Of a DNA stretch of 64,000 bases, positions 37,304 to 51,227 are shown piece by piece. Each line of letters opens with the position of its first letter. The stretch's first letter is position 1. The translations under genes and the position numbers were made by a program. Under the pieces are notes generated by a model, which worked only from the letters and a program-made list of their open reading frames with translations, was not told the DNA's origin and ran no database searches. Origin of the DNA: Odiellus spinosus (taxonomy: Eukaryota; Arthropoda; Arachnida; Opiliones; Phalangiidae); contig CAWUCO010000272.1 in assembly GCA_963920705.1 (NCBI GenBank), forward strand, positions 248,001 to 312,000. The letters are read 5' to 3'.

Positions 37304-40300
37304 TTGGAAAAACGTGATTGGAAAAACGTGATTGGAAAAACGTGATTGGAAAAACGTGATTGGAAAAACGTGATTGGAAAAACGTGATTTGGAAAAACGT
37401 GATTGGAAAAACGTGATTGGAAAAACGTGATTTGGAAAAACGTGATTTGGAAAAACGTGATTTGGAAAAACGTGATTGGAAAAACGTGATTTGGAAAAAC
37501 GTGATTGGAAAAACGTGAATGGAAAAACGTGTTTTGGAAAAACGTGATTTGGAAAAACGTGATTGGAAAAACGTGATTGGAAAAACGTGATTTGGAAAAA
37601 CGTGATTTGGAAAAACGTGATTTGGAAAAACGTGATTGGAAAAACGTGATTGGAAAAACGTGATTTGGAAAAACGTGATTTGGAAAAACGTGATTTGGAA
37701 AAACGTGATTGGAAAAACGTGATTGGAAAAACGTGATTTGGAAAAACGTGATTTGGAAAAACGTGATTGGAAAAACGTGATTGGAAAAACGTGATTTGGA
37801 AAAACGTGATTTGGAAAAACGTGATTTGGAAAAACGTGATTGGAAAAACGTGATTGGAAAAACGTGATTGGAAAAACGTGATTGGAAAAACGTGATTGGA
37901 AAAACGTGATTGGAAAAACGTGATTGGAAAAACGTGATTGGAAAAACGTGATTGGAAAAACGTGATTGGAAAAACGTGATTGGAAAAACGTGATTGGAAA
38001 AACGTGATTGGAAAAACGTGATTGGAAAAACGTGATTGGAAAAACGTGATTGGAAAAACGTGATTGGAAAAACGTGATTGGAAAAACGTGATTGGAAAAA
38101 CGTGATTGGAAAAACGTGATTGGAAAAACGTGATTGGAAAAACGTGATTGGAAAAACGTGATTGGAAAAACGTGATTGGAAAAACGTGATTTGGAAAAAC
38201 GTGATTGGAAAAACGTGAATGGAAAAACGTGATTTGCAAAAACGTGATTGGAAAAACGTGATTGGAAAAACGTGATTGGAAAAACGTTATTTGGAAAAAC
38301 GTGATTTGGAAAAACGTGATTGGAAAAACGTGATTGGAAAAACGTGATTTGGAAAAACGTGATTTGGAAAACGTGACGTGATTGGAAAAACGTGATTGAA
38401 AAAACGTGATTGAAAAAACGTGATTGGAAAAACGTGATTGGAAAAACGTGATTGGAAAAACGTGATTGGAAAAACGTGATTGGAAAAACGTGATTGGAAA
38501 AACGTGATTGGAAAAACGTGATTGGAAAAACGTGATTGGAAAAACGTGATTGGACAAACGTGATTGGACAAACGTGATTGGAAAAACGTGATTGGACAAA
38601 CGTGATTGGAAAAACGTGATTGGAAAAACGTGATTGGAAAAACCTGATTGGAAAAACGTGATTGGAAAAACGTGATTGGAAAAACGTGATTGGAAAAACG
38701 TGATTGGAAAAACGTGATTGGAAAAACGTGATTGGAAAAACGTGATTGGAAAAACGTGATTGGAAAAACGTGATTGGAAAAACGTGATTGGAAAAACGTG
38801 ATTGGAAAAACGTGATTGGAAAAACGTGATTGGAAAAACGTGATTGGAAAAACGTTATTGGAAAAACGTGATTGGAAAAACGTGATTGGAAAAACGTGAT
38901 TGGAAAAACGTGATTGGAAAAACGTGATTGGAAAAACGTGATTGGAAAAACGTGATTGGAAAAACGTGATTGGAAAAACGTGATTGGAAAAACGTGATTG
39001 GAAAAACTTGATTGGAAAAACGTGATTGGAAAAACGTGATTGGAAAAACGTGATTGGAAAAACGTGATTGGAAAAACGTGATTGGAAAAACGTGATTGGA
39101 AAAACGTGATTGGAAAAACGTGATTGGAAAAACGTGATTGGAAAAACGTGATTGGAAAAACGTGATGGAAAAACGTGATTGGAAAAACGTGAATGGAAAA
39201 ACGTGATTTGGAAAAACGTGATTTGGAAAAACGTGATTGGAAAAACGTGATTGGAAAAACGTGATTGGAAAAACGTGATTGGAAAAACGTGATTGGAAAA
39301 ACGTGATTGGAAAAACGTGATTGGAAAAACGTGATTGGAAAAACGTGATTGGAAAAACGTGATTTGGAAAAACGTGATTGGAAAAACGTGATTGGAAAAA
39401 CGTGATTGGAAAAACGTGATTAGAAAAACGTGATTTGGAAAAACGTGATTTGGAAAAACGTGATTGGAAAAACGTGATTGGAAAAACGTGATTGGAAAAA
39501 CGTGATTTGGAAAAACGTGATTGGAAAAACGTGATTGGAAAAACGTGATTTGGAAAAACGTGATTTGGAAAAACGTGATTGGAAAAACGTGATTGGAAAA
39601 ACGTGATTTGGAAAAACGTGATTTGGAAAAACGTGATTTGGAAAAACGTGACGTGATTGGAAAAACGTGATTGGAAAAACGTGATTGGAAAAACGTGATT
39701 GGAAAAACGTGATTGGAAAAACGTGATTGGAAAAACGTGATTGGAAAAACGTGATTGGAAAAACGTGATTGGAAAAAGGTGATTGGAAAAAGGTGATTGG
39801 AAAAACGTGATTGGAAAAACGTGATTGAAAAAACGTGATTGGAAAAACGTGATTGGAAAAACGTGATTGGAAAAACGTGATTGGAAAAACGTGATTGGAA
39901 AAACGTGATTGGAAAAACGTGATTGGAAAAACGTGATTGGAAAAACGTGATTGGAAAAACGTGATTGGAAAAACGTGATTGGAAAAACGTGATTGGAAAA
40001 ACGTGATTGGAAAAACGTGATTGGAAAAACGTGATTGGAAAAACGTGATTGGAAAAACGTGATTGGAAAAACGTGATTGAAAAAACGTGATTGGAAAAAC
40101 GTGATTGGAAAAACGTGATTGGAAAAACGTGATTGGAAAAACGTGATTGGAAAAACGTGATTGGAAAAACGTGATTGGAAAAACGTGATTGGAAAAACGT
40201 GATTAGAAAAACGTGATTGGAAAAACGTGATTGGAAAAACGTGATTGGAAAAACGTGATTGGAAAAACGTGATTGGAAAAACGTGATTGGAAAAACGTGA

Positions 40301-41662
40301 TTGGAAAAACGTGATTGGAAAAACGTGATTGGAAAAACGTGATTGGAAAAACGTGATTGGAAAAACGTGATTGGAAAAACGTGATTGGAAAAACGTGATT
40401 GGAAAAACGTGATTGGAAAAACGTGATTTGGAAAAACGTGATTGGAAAAACGTGATTGGAAAAACGTGATTGGAAAAACGTGATTGGAAAAACGTGATTT
40501 GGAAAAACGTGATTTGGAAAAACGTGATTGGAAAAACGTGATTGGAAAAACGTGATTGGAAAAACGTGATTTGGAAAAACGTGATTGGAAAAACGTGATT
40601 GGAAAAACGTGATTTGGAAAAACGTGATTTGGAAAAACGTGATTGGAAAAACGTGATTGGAAAAACGTGATTTGGAAAAACGTGATTTGGAAAAACGTGA
40701 TTTGGAAAAACGTGACGTGATTGGAAAAACGTGATTGGAAAAACGTGATTGGAAAAACGTGATTGGAAAAACGTGATTGGAAAAACGTGATTGGAAAAAC
40801 GTGATTGGAAAAACGTGATTGGAAAAAGGTGATTGGAAAAACGTGATTGGAAAAACGTGATTGGAAAAACGTGATTGAAAAAACGTGATTGGAAAAACGT
40901 GATTGGAAAAACGTGATTGGAAAAACGTGATTGGAAAAACGTGATTGGAAAAACGTGATTGGAAAAACGTGATTGGAAAAACGTGATTGGAAAAACGTGA
41001 TTGGAAAAACGTGATTGGAAAAACGTGATTGGAAAAACGTGATTGGAAAAACGTGATTGGAAAAACGTGATTGGAAAAACGTGATTGGAAAAACGTGATT
41101 GAAAAAACGTGATTGAAAAAACGTGATTGGAAAAACGTGATTGGAAAAACGTGATTGGAAAAACGTGATTGGAAAAACGTGATTGGAAAAACGTGATTGG
41201 AAAAACGTGATTGGAAAAACGTGATTAGAAAAACGTGATTGGAAAAACGTGATTGGAAAAACGTGATTGGAAAAACGTGATTGGAAAAACGTGATTGGAA
41301 AAACGTGATTGGAAAAACGTGATTGGAAAAACGTGATTGGAAAAACGTGATTGGAAAAACGTGATTGGAAAAACGTGATTGGAAAAACGTGATTGGAAAA
41401 ACGTGATTGGAAAAACGTGATTGGAAAAACGTGATTGGAAAAACGTGATTTGGAAAAACGTGATTTGGAAAAACGTGATTGAAAAACGTGATTGGAAAAA
41501 CGTGATTGGAAAAACGTGATTTGGAAAAACGTGATTGGAAAAACGTGATTGGAAAAACGTGATTTGGAAAAACGTGATTTGGAAAAACGTGATTGGAAAA
41601 ACGTGATTGGAAAAACGTGATTTGGAAAAACGTGATTTGGAAAAACGTGATTTGGAAAAACG
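37304..41662 (+). repeat. Cores with long canonical spacers, ~1-kb period at the end
   Basis: Junctions lie at 38374, 39649 and 40713. Single-unit markers include GTGTTTTGG near 37529, GGACAAACG three times in 38551-38600, a lone CCTGA near 38643, GGTGA near 39777, 39791 and 40826, and GATTAGAA at 40204 and 41224 (1020 bp apart). From 41.1 kb the sequence matches the flank of the right-hand segmental duplicate near 57.8 kb. Confidence 0.83.
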
Positions 41663-41670
41663 TGACGTGA

Positions 41671-42181
41671 TTGGAATAACGTGATTGGAAAAACGTGATT
41701 GGAAAAACGTGATTGGAAAAACGTGATTGGAAAAACGTGATTGGAAAAACGTGATTGGAAAAACGTGATTGGAAAAACGTGATTTGGAAAAACGTGATTG
41801 GAAAAACGTGATTGGAAAAACGTGATTTGGAAAAACGTGATTTGGAAAAACGTGATTTGGAAAAACGTGATTGGAAAAACGTGATTAGGAAAAACGTGAT
41901 TGGAAAAACGTGAATGGAAAAACGTGATTTGGAAAAACGTGATTTGGAAAAACGTGATTGGAAAAACCAGATTGGACAAACGTGATTTGGAAAAACGTGA
42001 TTTGGAAAAACGTGATTTGGAAAAACGTGATTGGAAAAACGTGATTGGAAAAACGTGATTTGGAAAAACGTGATTTGGAAAAACGTGATTGGAAAAACGT
42101 GATTGGAAAAACGTGATTTGGAAAAACGTGATTTGGAAAAACGTGATTTGGAAAAACGTGATTTGGAAAAACGTGACGTGA
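41671..42181 (+). repeat. 27-unit expanded core with GGAATAACG, TTAGG and CCAGA
   Basis: This is a representative of eight copies (after the junctions at 41663, 43823, 45202, 46906, 58231, 60348, 61742 and 62981). Canonical units beginning with GGAATAACG precede a 384-bp series of 14, 15 and 5-bp units that includes one TTAGGAAAAACGTGA unit and one ending in CCAGA. The 496-bp spacing seen in most copies is 384 bp plus eight 14-mers; this copy is 15 bp longer, one extra 15-mer. Confidence 0.86.
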
Positions 42182-45100
42182 TTGGAAAAACGTGATTGTA
42201 AAAACGTGATTGGAAAAACGTGATTGGAAAAACGTGATTGGAAAAACGTGATTGGAAAAACGTGATTGGAAAAACGTGATTTGGAAAAACGTGATTGGAA
42301 AAACGTGATTGGAAAAACGTGATTTGGAAAAACGTGATTTGGAAAAACGTGATTTGGAAAAACGTGATTGGAAAAACGTGATTTGGAAAAACGTGATTGG
42401 AAAAACGTGAATGGAAAAACGTGATTTGGAAAAACGTGATTTGGAAAAACATGATTGGAAAAACGTGATTGGAAAAACGTGATTTGGAAAAACGTGATTT
42501 GGAAAAACGTGATTGGAAAAACGTGATTGGAAAAACGTGATTTGGAAAAACGTGATTTGGAAAAACGTGATTTGGAAAAACGTGACGTGATTGGAAAAAC
42601 GTGATTGGAAAAACGTGATTGGAAAAACGTGATTGGAAAAACGTGATTGGAAAAACGTGATTGGAAAAACGTGATTGGAAAAACGTGATTGGAAAAACGT
42701 GATTGGAAAAACGTGATTGGAAAAACGTGATTTGGAAAAACGTGATTTGGAAAAACGTGATTGGAAAAACGTGATTGGAAAAACGTGATTTGGAAAAACG
42801 TGATTTGGAAAAACGTGATTTGGAAAAACGTGACGTGATTGGAAAAACGTGATTGGAAAAACGTGATTGGAAAAACGTGATTGGAAAAACGTGATTGGAA
42901 AAACGTGATTGGAAAAACGTGATTGGAAAAACGTGATTGGAAAAACGTGATTGGAAAAACGTGATTGGAAAAACGTGATTGGAAAAACGTGATTGGAAAA
43001 ACGTGATTGGAAAAACGTGATTGGAAAAACGTGATTGGAAAAACGTGATTGGAAAAACGTGATTGGAAAAACGTGATTGGAAAAACGTGATTGGAAAAAC
43101 GTGGTTGGAAAAACGTGATTGGAAAAACGTGATTGGAAAAACGTGATTGGAAAAACGTGATTGGAAAAACGTGATTGGAAAAACGTGATTGGAAAAACGT
43201 GATTGGAAAAACGTGATTGGAAAAACGTGATTGGAAAAACGTGATTGGAAAAACGTGATTGAAAAAACGTGATTGAAAAAACGTGATTGGAAAAACGTGA
43301 TTGGAAAAACGTGATTGGAAAAACGTGATTGGAAAAACGTGATTGGAAAAACGTGATTGGAAAAACGTGATTGGAAAAACGTGATTAGAAAAACGTGATT
43401 GGAAAAACGTGATTGGAAAAACGTGATTGGAAAAACGTGATTGGAAAAACGTGATTGGAAAAACGTGATTGGAAAAACGTGATTGGAAAAACGTGATTGG
43501 AAAAACGTGATTGGAAAAACGTGATTGGAAAAACGTGATTGGAAAAACGTGATTGGAAAAACGTGATTGGAAAAACGTGATTGGAAAAACGTGATTGGAA
43601 AAACGTGATTTGGAAAAACGTGATTTGGAAAAACGTGATTGAAAAACGTGATTGGAAAAACGTGATTGGAAAAACGTGATTTGGAAAAACGTGATTGGAA
43701 AAACGTGATTGGAAAAACGTGATTTGGAAAAACGTGATTTGGAAAAACGTGATTGGAAAAACGTGATTGGAAAAACGTGATTTGGAAAAACGTGATTTGG
43801 AAAAACGTGATTTGGAAAAACGTGACGTGATTGGAATAACGTGATTGGAAAAACGTGATTGGAAAAACGTGATTGGAAAAACGTGATTGGAAAAACGTGA
43901 TTGGAAAAACGTGATTGGAAAAACGTGATTGGAAAAACGTGATTTGGAAAAACGTGATTGGAAAAACGTGATTGGAAAAACGTGATTTGGAAAAACGTGA
44001 TTTGGAAAAACGTGATTTGGAAAAACGTGATTGGAAAAACGTGATTAGGAAAAACGTGATTGGAAAAACGTGAATGGAAAAACGTGATTTGGAAAAACGT
44101 GATTTGGAAAAACGTGATTGGAAAAACCAGATTGGAAAAACGTGATTTGGAAAAACGTGATTTGGAAAAACGTGATTTGGAAAAACGTGATTGGAAAAAC
44201 GTGATTGGAAAAACGTGATTTGGAAAAACGTGATTTGGAAAAACGTGATTGGAAAAACGTGATTGGAAAAACGTGATTTGGAAAAACGTGATTTGGAAAA
44301 ACGTGATTTGGAAAAACGTGACGTGATTGGAAAAACGTGATTGTAAAAACGTGATTGGAAAAACGTGATTGGAAAAACGTGATTGGAAAAACGTGATTGG
44401 AAAAACGTGATTGGAAAAACGTGATTTGGAAAAACGTGATTGGAAAAACGTGATTGGAAAAACGTGATTTGGAAAAACGTGATTTGGAAAAACGTGATTT
44501 GGAAAAACGTGATTGGAAAAACGTGATTTGGAAAAACGTGATTGGAAAAACGTGAATGGAAAAACGTGATTTGGAAAAACGTGATTTGGAAAAACATGAT
44601 TGGAAAAACGTGATTGGAAAAACGTGATTTGGAAAAACGTGATTTGGAAAAACGTGATTGGAAAAACGTGATTGGAAAAACGTGATTTGGAAAAACGTGA
44701 TTTGGAAAAACGTGATTTGGAAAAACGTGACGTGATTGGAAAAACGTGATTGGAAAAACGTGATTGGAAAAACGTGATTGGAAAAACGTGATTGGAAAAA
44801 CGTGATTGGAAAAACGTGATTGGAAAAACGTGATTGGAAAAACGTGATTGGAAAAACGTGATTGGAAAAACGTGATTGGAAAAACGTGATTGGAAAAACG
44901 TGATTGGAAAAACGTGATTGGAAAAACGTGATTGGAAAAACGTGATTGGAAAAACGTGATTGGAAAAACGTGATTGGAAAAACGTGATTTGGAAAAACGT
45001 GATTTGGAAAAACGTGATTGAAAAACGTGATTGGAAAAACGTGATTGGAAAAACGTGATTTGGAAAAACGTGATTGGAAAAACGTGATTGGAAAAACGTG

Positions 45101-45869
45101 ATTTGGAAAAACGTGATTTGGAAAAACGTGATTGGAAAAACGTGATTGGAAAAACGTGATTTGGAAAAACGTGATTTGGAAAAACGTGATTTGGAAAAAC
45201 GTGACGTGATTGGAATAACGTGATTGGAAAAACGTGATTGGAAAAACGTGATTGGAAAAACGTGATTGGAAAAACGTGATTGGAAAAACGTGATTGGAAA
45301 AACGTGATTGGAAAAACGTGATTTGGAAAAACGTGATTGGAAAAACGTGATTGGAAAAACGTGATTTGGAAAAACGTGATTTGGAAAAACGTGATTTGGA
45401 AAAACGTGATTGGAAAAACGTGATTAGGAAAAACGTGATTGGAAAAACGTGAATGGAAAAACGTGATTTGGAAAAACGTGATTTGGAAAAACGTGATTGG
45501 AAAAACCAGATTGGAAAAACGTGATTTGGAAAAACGTGATTTGGAAAAACGTGATTTGGAAAAACGTGATTGGAAAAACGTGATTGGAAAAACGTGATTT
45601 GGAAAAACGTGATTTGGAAAAACGTGATTGGAAAAACGTGATTGGAAAAACGTGATTTGGAAAAACGTGATTTGGAAAAACGTGATTTGGAAAAACGTGA
45701 CGTGATTGGAAAAACGTGATTGTAAAAACGTGATTGGAAAAACGTGATTGGAAAAACGTGATTGGAAAAACGTGATTGGAAAAACATGATTGGAAAAACG
45801 TGATTTGGAAAAACGTGATTGGAAAAACGTGATTGGAAAAACGTGATTTGGAAAAACGTGATTTGGAAA

Positions 45870-46640
45870 AACGTGATTGAAAAAACGTGATTGAAAAAAC
45901 GTGATTGGAAAAACGTGATTGGAAAAACGTGATTGGAAAAACGTGATTGGAAAAACGTGATTGGAAAAACGTGATTGGAAAAACGTGATTGGAAAAACGT
46001 GATTAGAAAAACGTGATTGGAAAAACGTGATTGGAAAAACGTGATTGGAAAAACGTGATTGGAAAAACGTGATTGGAAAAACGTGATTGGAAAAACGTGA
46101 TTGGAAAAACGTGATTGGAAAAACGTGATTGGAAAAACGTGATTGGAAAAACGTGATTGGAAAAACGTGATTGGAAAAACGTGATTGTAAAAACGTGATT
46201 GGAAAAACGTGATTGGAAAAACGTGATTGGAAAAACGTGATTGGAAAAACGTGATTGGAAAAACGTGATTTGGAAAAACGTGATTGGAAAAACGTGATTG
46301 GAAAAACGTGATTTGGAAAAACGTGATTTGGAAAAACGTGATTGAAAAAACGTGATTGAAAAAACGTGATTGGAAAAACGTGATTGGAAAAACGTGATTG
46401 GAAAAACGTGATTGGAAAAACGTGATTGGAAAAACGTGATTGGAAAAACGTGATTGGAAAAACGTGATTAGAAAAACGTGATTGGAAAAACGTGATTGGA
46501 AAAACGTGATTGGAAAAACGTGATTGGAAAAACGTGATTGGAAAAACGTGATTGGAAAAACGTGATTGGAAAAACGTGATTGGAAAAACGTGATTGGAAA
46601 AACGTGATTGGAAAAACGTGATTGGAAAAACGTGATTGGA
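45870..46640 (+). repeat. ~465-bp tandem duplication inside segment C, left copy
   Basis: A doublet of units with TTGAAAAAACG near 45880 recurs near 46344, and GATTAGAA near 46004 recurs near 46468, both 464 bp apart. The right-hand segment has only one of each (near 62420 and 62543). Boundaries are approximate. Confidence 0.82.
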
Positions 46641-48072
46641 AAAACGTGATTGGAAAAACGTGATTGGAAAAACGTGATTGGAAAAACGTGATTTGGAAAA
46701 ACGTGATTTGGAAAAACGTGATTGAAAAACGTGATTGGAAAAACGTGATTGGAAAAACGTGATTTGGAAAAACGTGATTGGAAAAACGTGATTGGAAAAA
46801 CGTGATTTGGAAAAACGTGATTTGGAAAAACGTGATTGGAAAAACGTGATTGGAAAAACGTGATTTGGAAAAACGTGATTTGGAAAAACGTGATTTGGAA
46901 AAACGTGACGTGATTGGAATAACGTGATTGGAAAAACGTGATTGGAAAAACGTGATTGGAAAAACGTGATTGGAAAAACGTGATTGGAAAAACGTGATTG
47001 GAAAAACGTGATTGGAAAAACGTGATTTGGAAAAACGTGATTGGAAAAACGTGATTGGAAAAACGTGATTTGGAAAAACGTGATTTGGAAAAACGTGATT
47101 TGGAAAAACGTGATTGGAAAAACGTGATTAGGAAAAACGTGATTGGAAAAACGTGAATGGAAAAACGTGATTTGGAAAAACGTGATTTGGAAAAACGTGA
47201 TTGGAAAAACCAGATTGGAAAAACGTGATTTGGAAAAACGTGATTTGGAAAAACGTGATTTGGAAAAACGTGATTGGAAAAACGTGATTGGAAAAACGTG
47301 ATTTGGAAAAACGTGATTTGGAAAAACGTGATTGGAAAAACGTGATTGGAAAAACGTGATTTGGAAAAACGTGATTTGGAAAAACGTGATTTGGAAAAAC
47401 GTGACGTGATTGGAAAAACGTGATTGTAAAAACGTGATTGGAAAAACGTGATTGGAAAAACGTGATTGGAAAAACGTGATTGGAAAAACGTGATTGGAAA
47501 AACGTGATTTGGAAAAACGTGATTGGAAAAACGTGATTGGAAAAACGTGATTTGGAAAAACGTGATTTGGAAAAACGTGATTTGGAAAAACGTGATTGGA
47601 AAAACGTGATTTGGAAAAACGTGATTGGAAAAACGTGAATGGAAAAACGTGATTTGGAAAAACGTGATTTGGAAAAACATGATTGGAAAAACGTGATTGG
47701 AAAAACGTGATTTGGAAAAACGTGATTTGGAAAAACGTGATTGGAAAAACGTGATTGGAAAAACGTGATTTGGAAAAACGTGATTTGGAAAAACGTGATT
47801 TGGAAAAACGTGACGTGATTGGAAAAACGTGATTGGAAAAACGTGATTGGAAAAACGTGATTGGAAAAACGTGATTGGAAAAACGTGATTGGAAAAACGT
47901 GATTGGAAAAACGTGATTGGAAAAACGTGATTGGAAAAACGTGATTGGAAAAACGTGATTGGAAAAACGTGATTTGGAAAAACGTGATTTGGAAAAACGT
48001 GATTGGAAAAACGTGATTGGAAAAACGTGATTTGGAAAAACGTGATTTGGAAAAACGTGATTTGGAAAAACG

Positions 48073-49174
48073 TGACGTGATTGGAAAAACGTGATTGGAA
48101 AAACGTGATTGGAAAAACGTGATTGGAAAAACGTGATTGGAAAAACGTGATTGGAAAAACGTGATTGGAAAAACGTGATTGGAAAAACGTGATTGGAAAA
48201 ACGTGATTGGAAAAACGTGATTGGAAAAACGTGATTGGAAAAACGTGATTGGAAAAACGTGATTGGAAAAACGTGATTGGAAAAACGTGATTGGAAAAAC
48301 GTGGTTGGAAAAACGTGATTGGAAAAACGTGATTGGAAAAACGTGATTGGAAAAACGTGATTGGAAAAACGTGATTGGAAAAACGTGATTGGAAAAACGT
48401 GATTGGAAAAACGTGATTGGAAAAACGTGATTGGAAAAACGTGATTGGAAAAACTTGATTGGAAAAACGTGATTGGAAAAACGTGATTGGAAAAACGTGA
48501 TTGGAAAAACGTGATTGGAAAATCCTGATTGGAAAAACCTGATTGGAAAAACCTGGTTGGAAAAACCTGATTGGAAAAACCTGATTGGAAAAACCTGATT
48601 GGAAAAACCTGATTGGAAAAACCTGATTGGAAAAACCTGATTGGAAAAACGTGATTGGAAAAACGTGATTGGAAAAACGTGATTGGAAAAACGTGATTGG
48701 AAAAACGTGATTGGAAAAACGTGATTGGAAAAACCTGATTGGAAAAACCTGATTGGAAAAACGTGATTGGAAAAACCTGATTGGAAAAACCTGATTGGAA
48801 AAACCTGATTGGAAAAACCTGATTGGAAAAACCTGATTGGAAAAACCTGATTGGAAAAACCTGATTGGAAAAACCTGATTGGAAAAACGTGATTGGAAAA
48901 ACGTGATTGGAAAAACGTGATTGGAAAAACGTGATTGGAAAAACGTGATTGGAAAAACGTGATTGGAAAAACGTGATTGGAAAAACGTGATTGGAAAAAC
49001 GTGATTGGAAAAACGTGATTGGAAAAACGTGATTGGAAAAACGTGATTGGAAAAACGTGATTGGAAAAACGTGATTTGGAAAAACGTGATTTGGAAAAAC
49101 GTGATTGGAAAAACGTGATTGGAAAAACGTGATTTGGAAAAACGTGATTTGGAAAAACGTGATTTGGAAAAACG
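48073..49174 (+). repeat. 1.1-kb CCTGA cassette, copy 1
   Basis: In order: canonical units, a GTGGTTGG marker near 48303, an ACTTGA unit near 48454, a CCTGA domain (48514-48878, first unit AATCCTGA, one CCTGGTTGG), a canonical run and a core tail. The same order occurs at 50112-51227 and 51228-52429. Confidence 0.9.
48514..48878 (+). repeat. CCTGA domain, right-hand cassette 1
   Basis: Nine CCTGA units, six canonical, two CCTGA, one canonical and eight CCTGA. This short alternating pattern is shared with the two cassettes downstream. Confidence 0.92.
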
Positions 49175-50111
49175 TGACGTGATTGGAAAAACGTGATTGG
49201 AAAAACGTGATTGGAAAAACGTGATTGGAAAAACGTGATTGGAAAAACGTGATTGGAAAAACGTGATTGGAAAAACGTGATTGGAAAAACGTGATTGGAA
49301 AAACGTGATTGGAAAAACGTGATTGGAAAAACGTGATTGGAAAAACGTGATTGGAAAAACGTGATTGGAAAAACGTGATTGGAAAAACGTGATTGGAAAA
49401 ACGTGATTGGAAAAACGTGATTGGAAAAACGTGATTGGAAAAACGTGGTTGGAAAAACGTGATTGGAAAAACGTGATTGGAAAAACGTGATTGGAAAAAC
49501 GTGATTGGAAAAACGTGATTGGAAAAACGTGATTTGGAAAAACGTGATTGGAAAAACGTGATTGGAAAAACGTGATTTGGAAAAACGTGATTTGGAAAAA
49601 CGTGATTTGGAAAAACGTGATTGGAAAAACGTGATTTGGAAAAACGTGATTGGAAAAACGTGAATGGAAAAACGTGATTTGGAAAAACGTGATTTGGAAA
49701 AACATGATTGGAAAAACGTGATTGGAAAAACGTGATTTGGAAAAACGTGATTTGGAAAAACGTGATTGGAAAAACGTGATTGGAAAAACGTGATTTGGAA
49801 AAACGTGATTTGGAAAAACGTGATTTGGAAAAACGTGACGTGATTGGAAAAACGTGATTGGAAAAACGTGATTGGAAAAACGTGATTGGAAAAACGTGAT
49901 TGGAAAAACGTGATTGGAAAAACGTGATTGGAAAAACGTGATTGGAAAAACGTGATTGGAAAAACGTGATTGGAAAAACGTGATTGGAAAAACGTGATTG
50001 GAAAAACGTGATTTGGAAAAACGTGATTTGGAAAAACGTGATTGGAAAAACGTGATTGGAAAAACGTGATTTGGAAAAACGTGATTTGGAAAAACGTGAT
50101 TTGGAAAAACG
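49175..50111 (+). repeat. Canonical run and two cores without CCTGA
   Basis: A GTGGTTGG marker near 49446 lies 271 bp after the junction, as at 42831/43103. It is followed by a full core ending at 49836 with the single CATGA unit marker near 49701, then a 276-bp sub-repeat. This resembles the 42.2-43.1 kb part of segment C more than the CCTGA cassettes on either side. Confidence 0.82.
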
Positions 50112-51227
50112 TGACGTGATTGGAAAAACGTGATTGGAAAAACGTGATTGGAAAAACGTGATTGGAAAAACGTGATTGGAAAAACGTGATTGGAAAAACG
50201 TGATTGGAAAAACGTGATTGGAAAAACGTGATTGGAAAAACGTGATTGGAAAAACGTGATTGGAAAAACGTGATTGGAAAAACGTGATTGGAAAAACGTG
50301 ATTGGAAAAACGTGATTGGAAAAACGTGATTGGAAAAACGTGGTTGGAAAAACGTGATTGGAAAAACGTGATTGGAAAAACGTGATTGGAAAAACGTGAT
50401 TGGAAAAACGTGATTGGAAAAACGTGATTGGAAAAACGTGATTGGAAAAACGTGATTGGAAAAACGTGATTGGAAAAACGTGATTGGAAAAACTTGATTG
50501 GAAAAACGTGATTGGAAAAACGTGATTGGAAAAACGTGATTGGAAAAACGTGATTGGAAAAACCTGATTGGAAAAACCTGATTGGAAAAACCTGGTTGGA
50601 AAAACCTGATTGGAAAAACCTGATTGGAAAAACCTGATTGGAAAAACCTGATTGGAAAAACCTGATTGGAAAAACCTGATTGGAAAAACCTGATTGGAAA
50701 AACGTGATTGGAAAAACGTGATTGGAAAAACGTGATTGGAAAAACGTGATTGGAAAAACGTGATTGGAAAAACGTGATTGGAAAAACCTGATTGGAAAAA
50801 CCTGATTGGAAAAACGTGATTGGAAAAACCTGATTGGAAAAACCTGATTGGAAAAACCTGATTGGAAAAACCTGATTGGAAAAACCTGATTGGAAAAACC
50901 TGATTGGAAAAACCTGATTGGAAAAACCTGATTGGAAAAACGTGATTGGAAAAACGTGATTGGAAAAACGTGATTGGAAAAACGTGATTGGAAAAACGTG
51001 ATTGGAAAAACGTGATTGGAAAAACGTGATTGGAAAAACGTGATTGGAAAAACGTGATTGGAAAAACGTGATTGGAAAAACGTGATTGGAAAAACGTGAT
51101 TGGAAAAACGTGATTGGAAAAACGTGATTTGGAAAAACGTGATTTGGAAAAACGTGATTGGAAAAACGTGATTGGAAAAACGTGATTTGGAAAAACGTGA
51201 TTTGGAAAAACGTGATTTGGAAAAACG
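50112..51227 (+). repeat. 1.1-kb CCTGA cassette, copy 2
   Basis: GTGGTTGG near 50341, ACTTGA near 50494 and a CCTGA domain (50554-50931) with CCTGGTTGG near 50589. The length is 1116 bp against 1102 bp in copy 1, a difference of one unit. Confidence 0.9.

Larger units (their letters stand above)
41663..48072 (+). repeat. Higher-order segment C, left copy of a ~6-kb duplication
   Basis: Junction spacings are 511, 409, 248, 992, 496, 409, 474, 496, 1208, 496, 409 and 262 bp. Each sub-repeat starts with a GGAATAACG unit (after 41663, 43823, 45202, 46906) and carries a TTAGG unit and a CCAGA unit before the next junction. The right-hand copy from 58231 shows nearly the same series. The spacing of 1208 against 743 bp is explained by an internal tandem duplication of about 465 bp near 45.9-46.6 kb. 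Confidence 0.9.
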
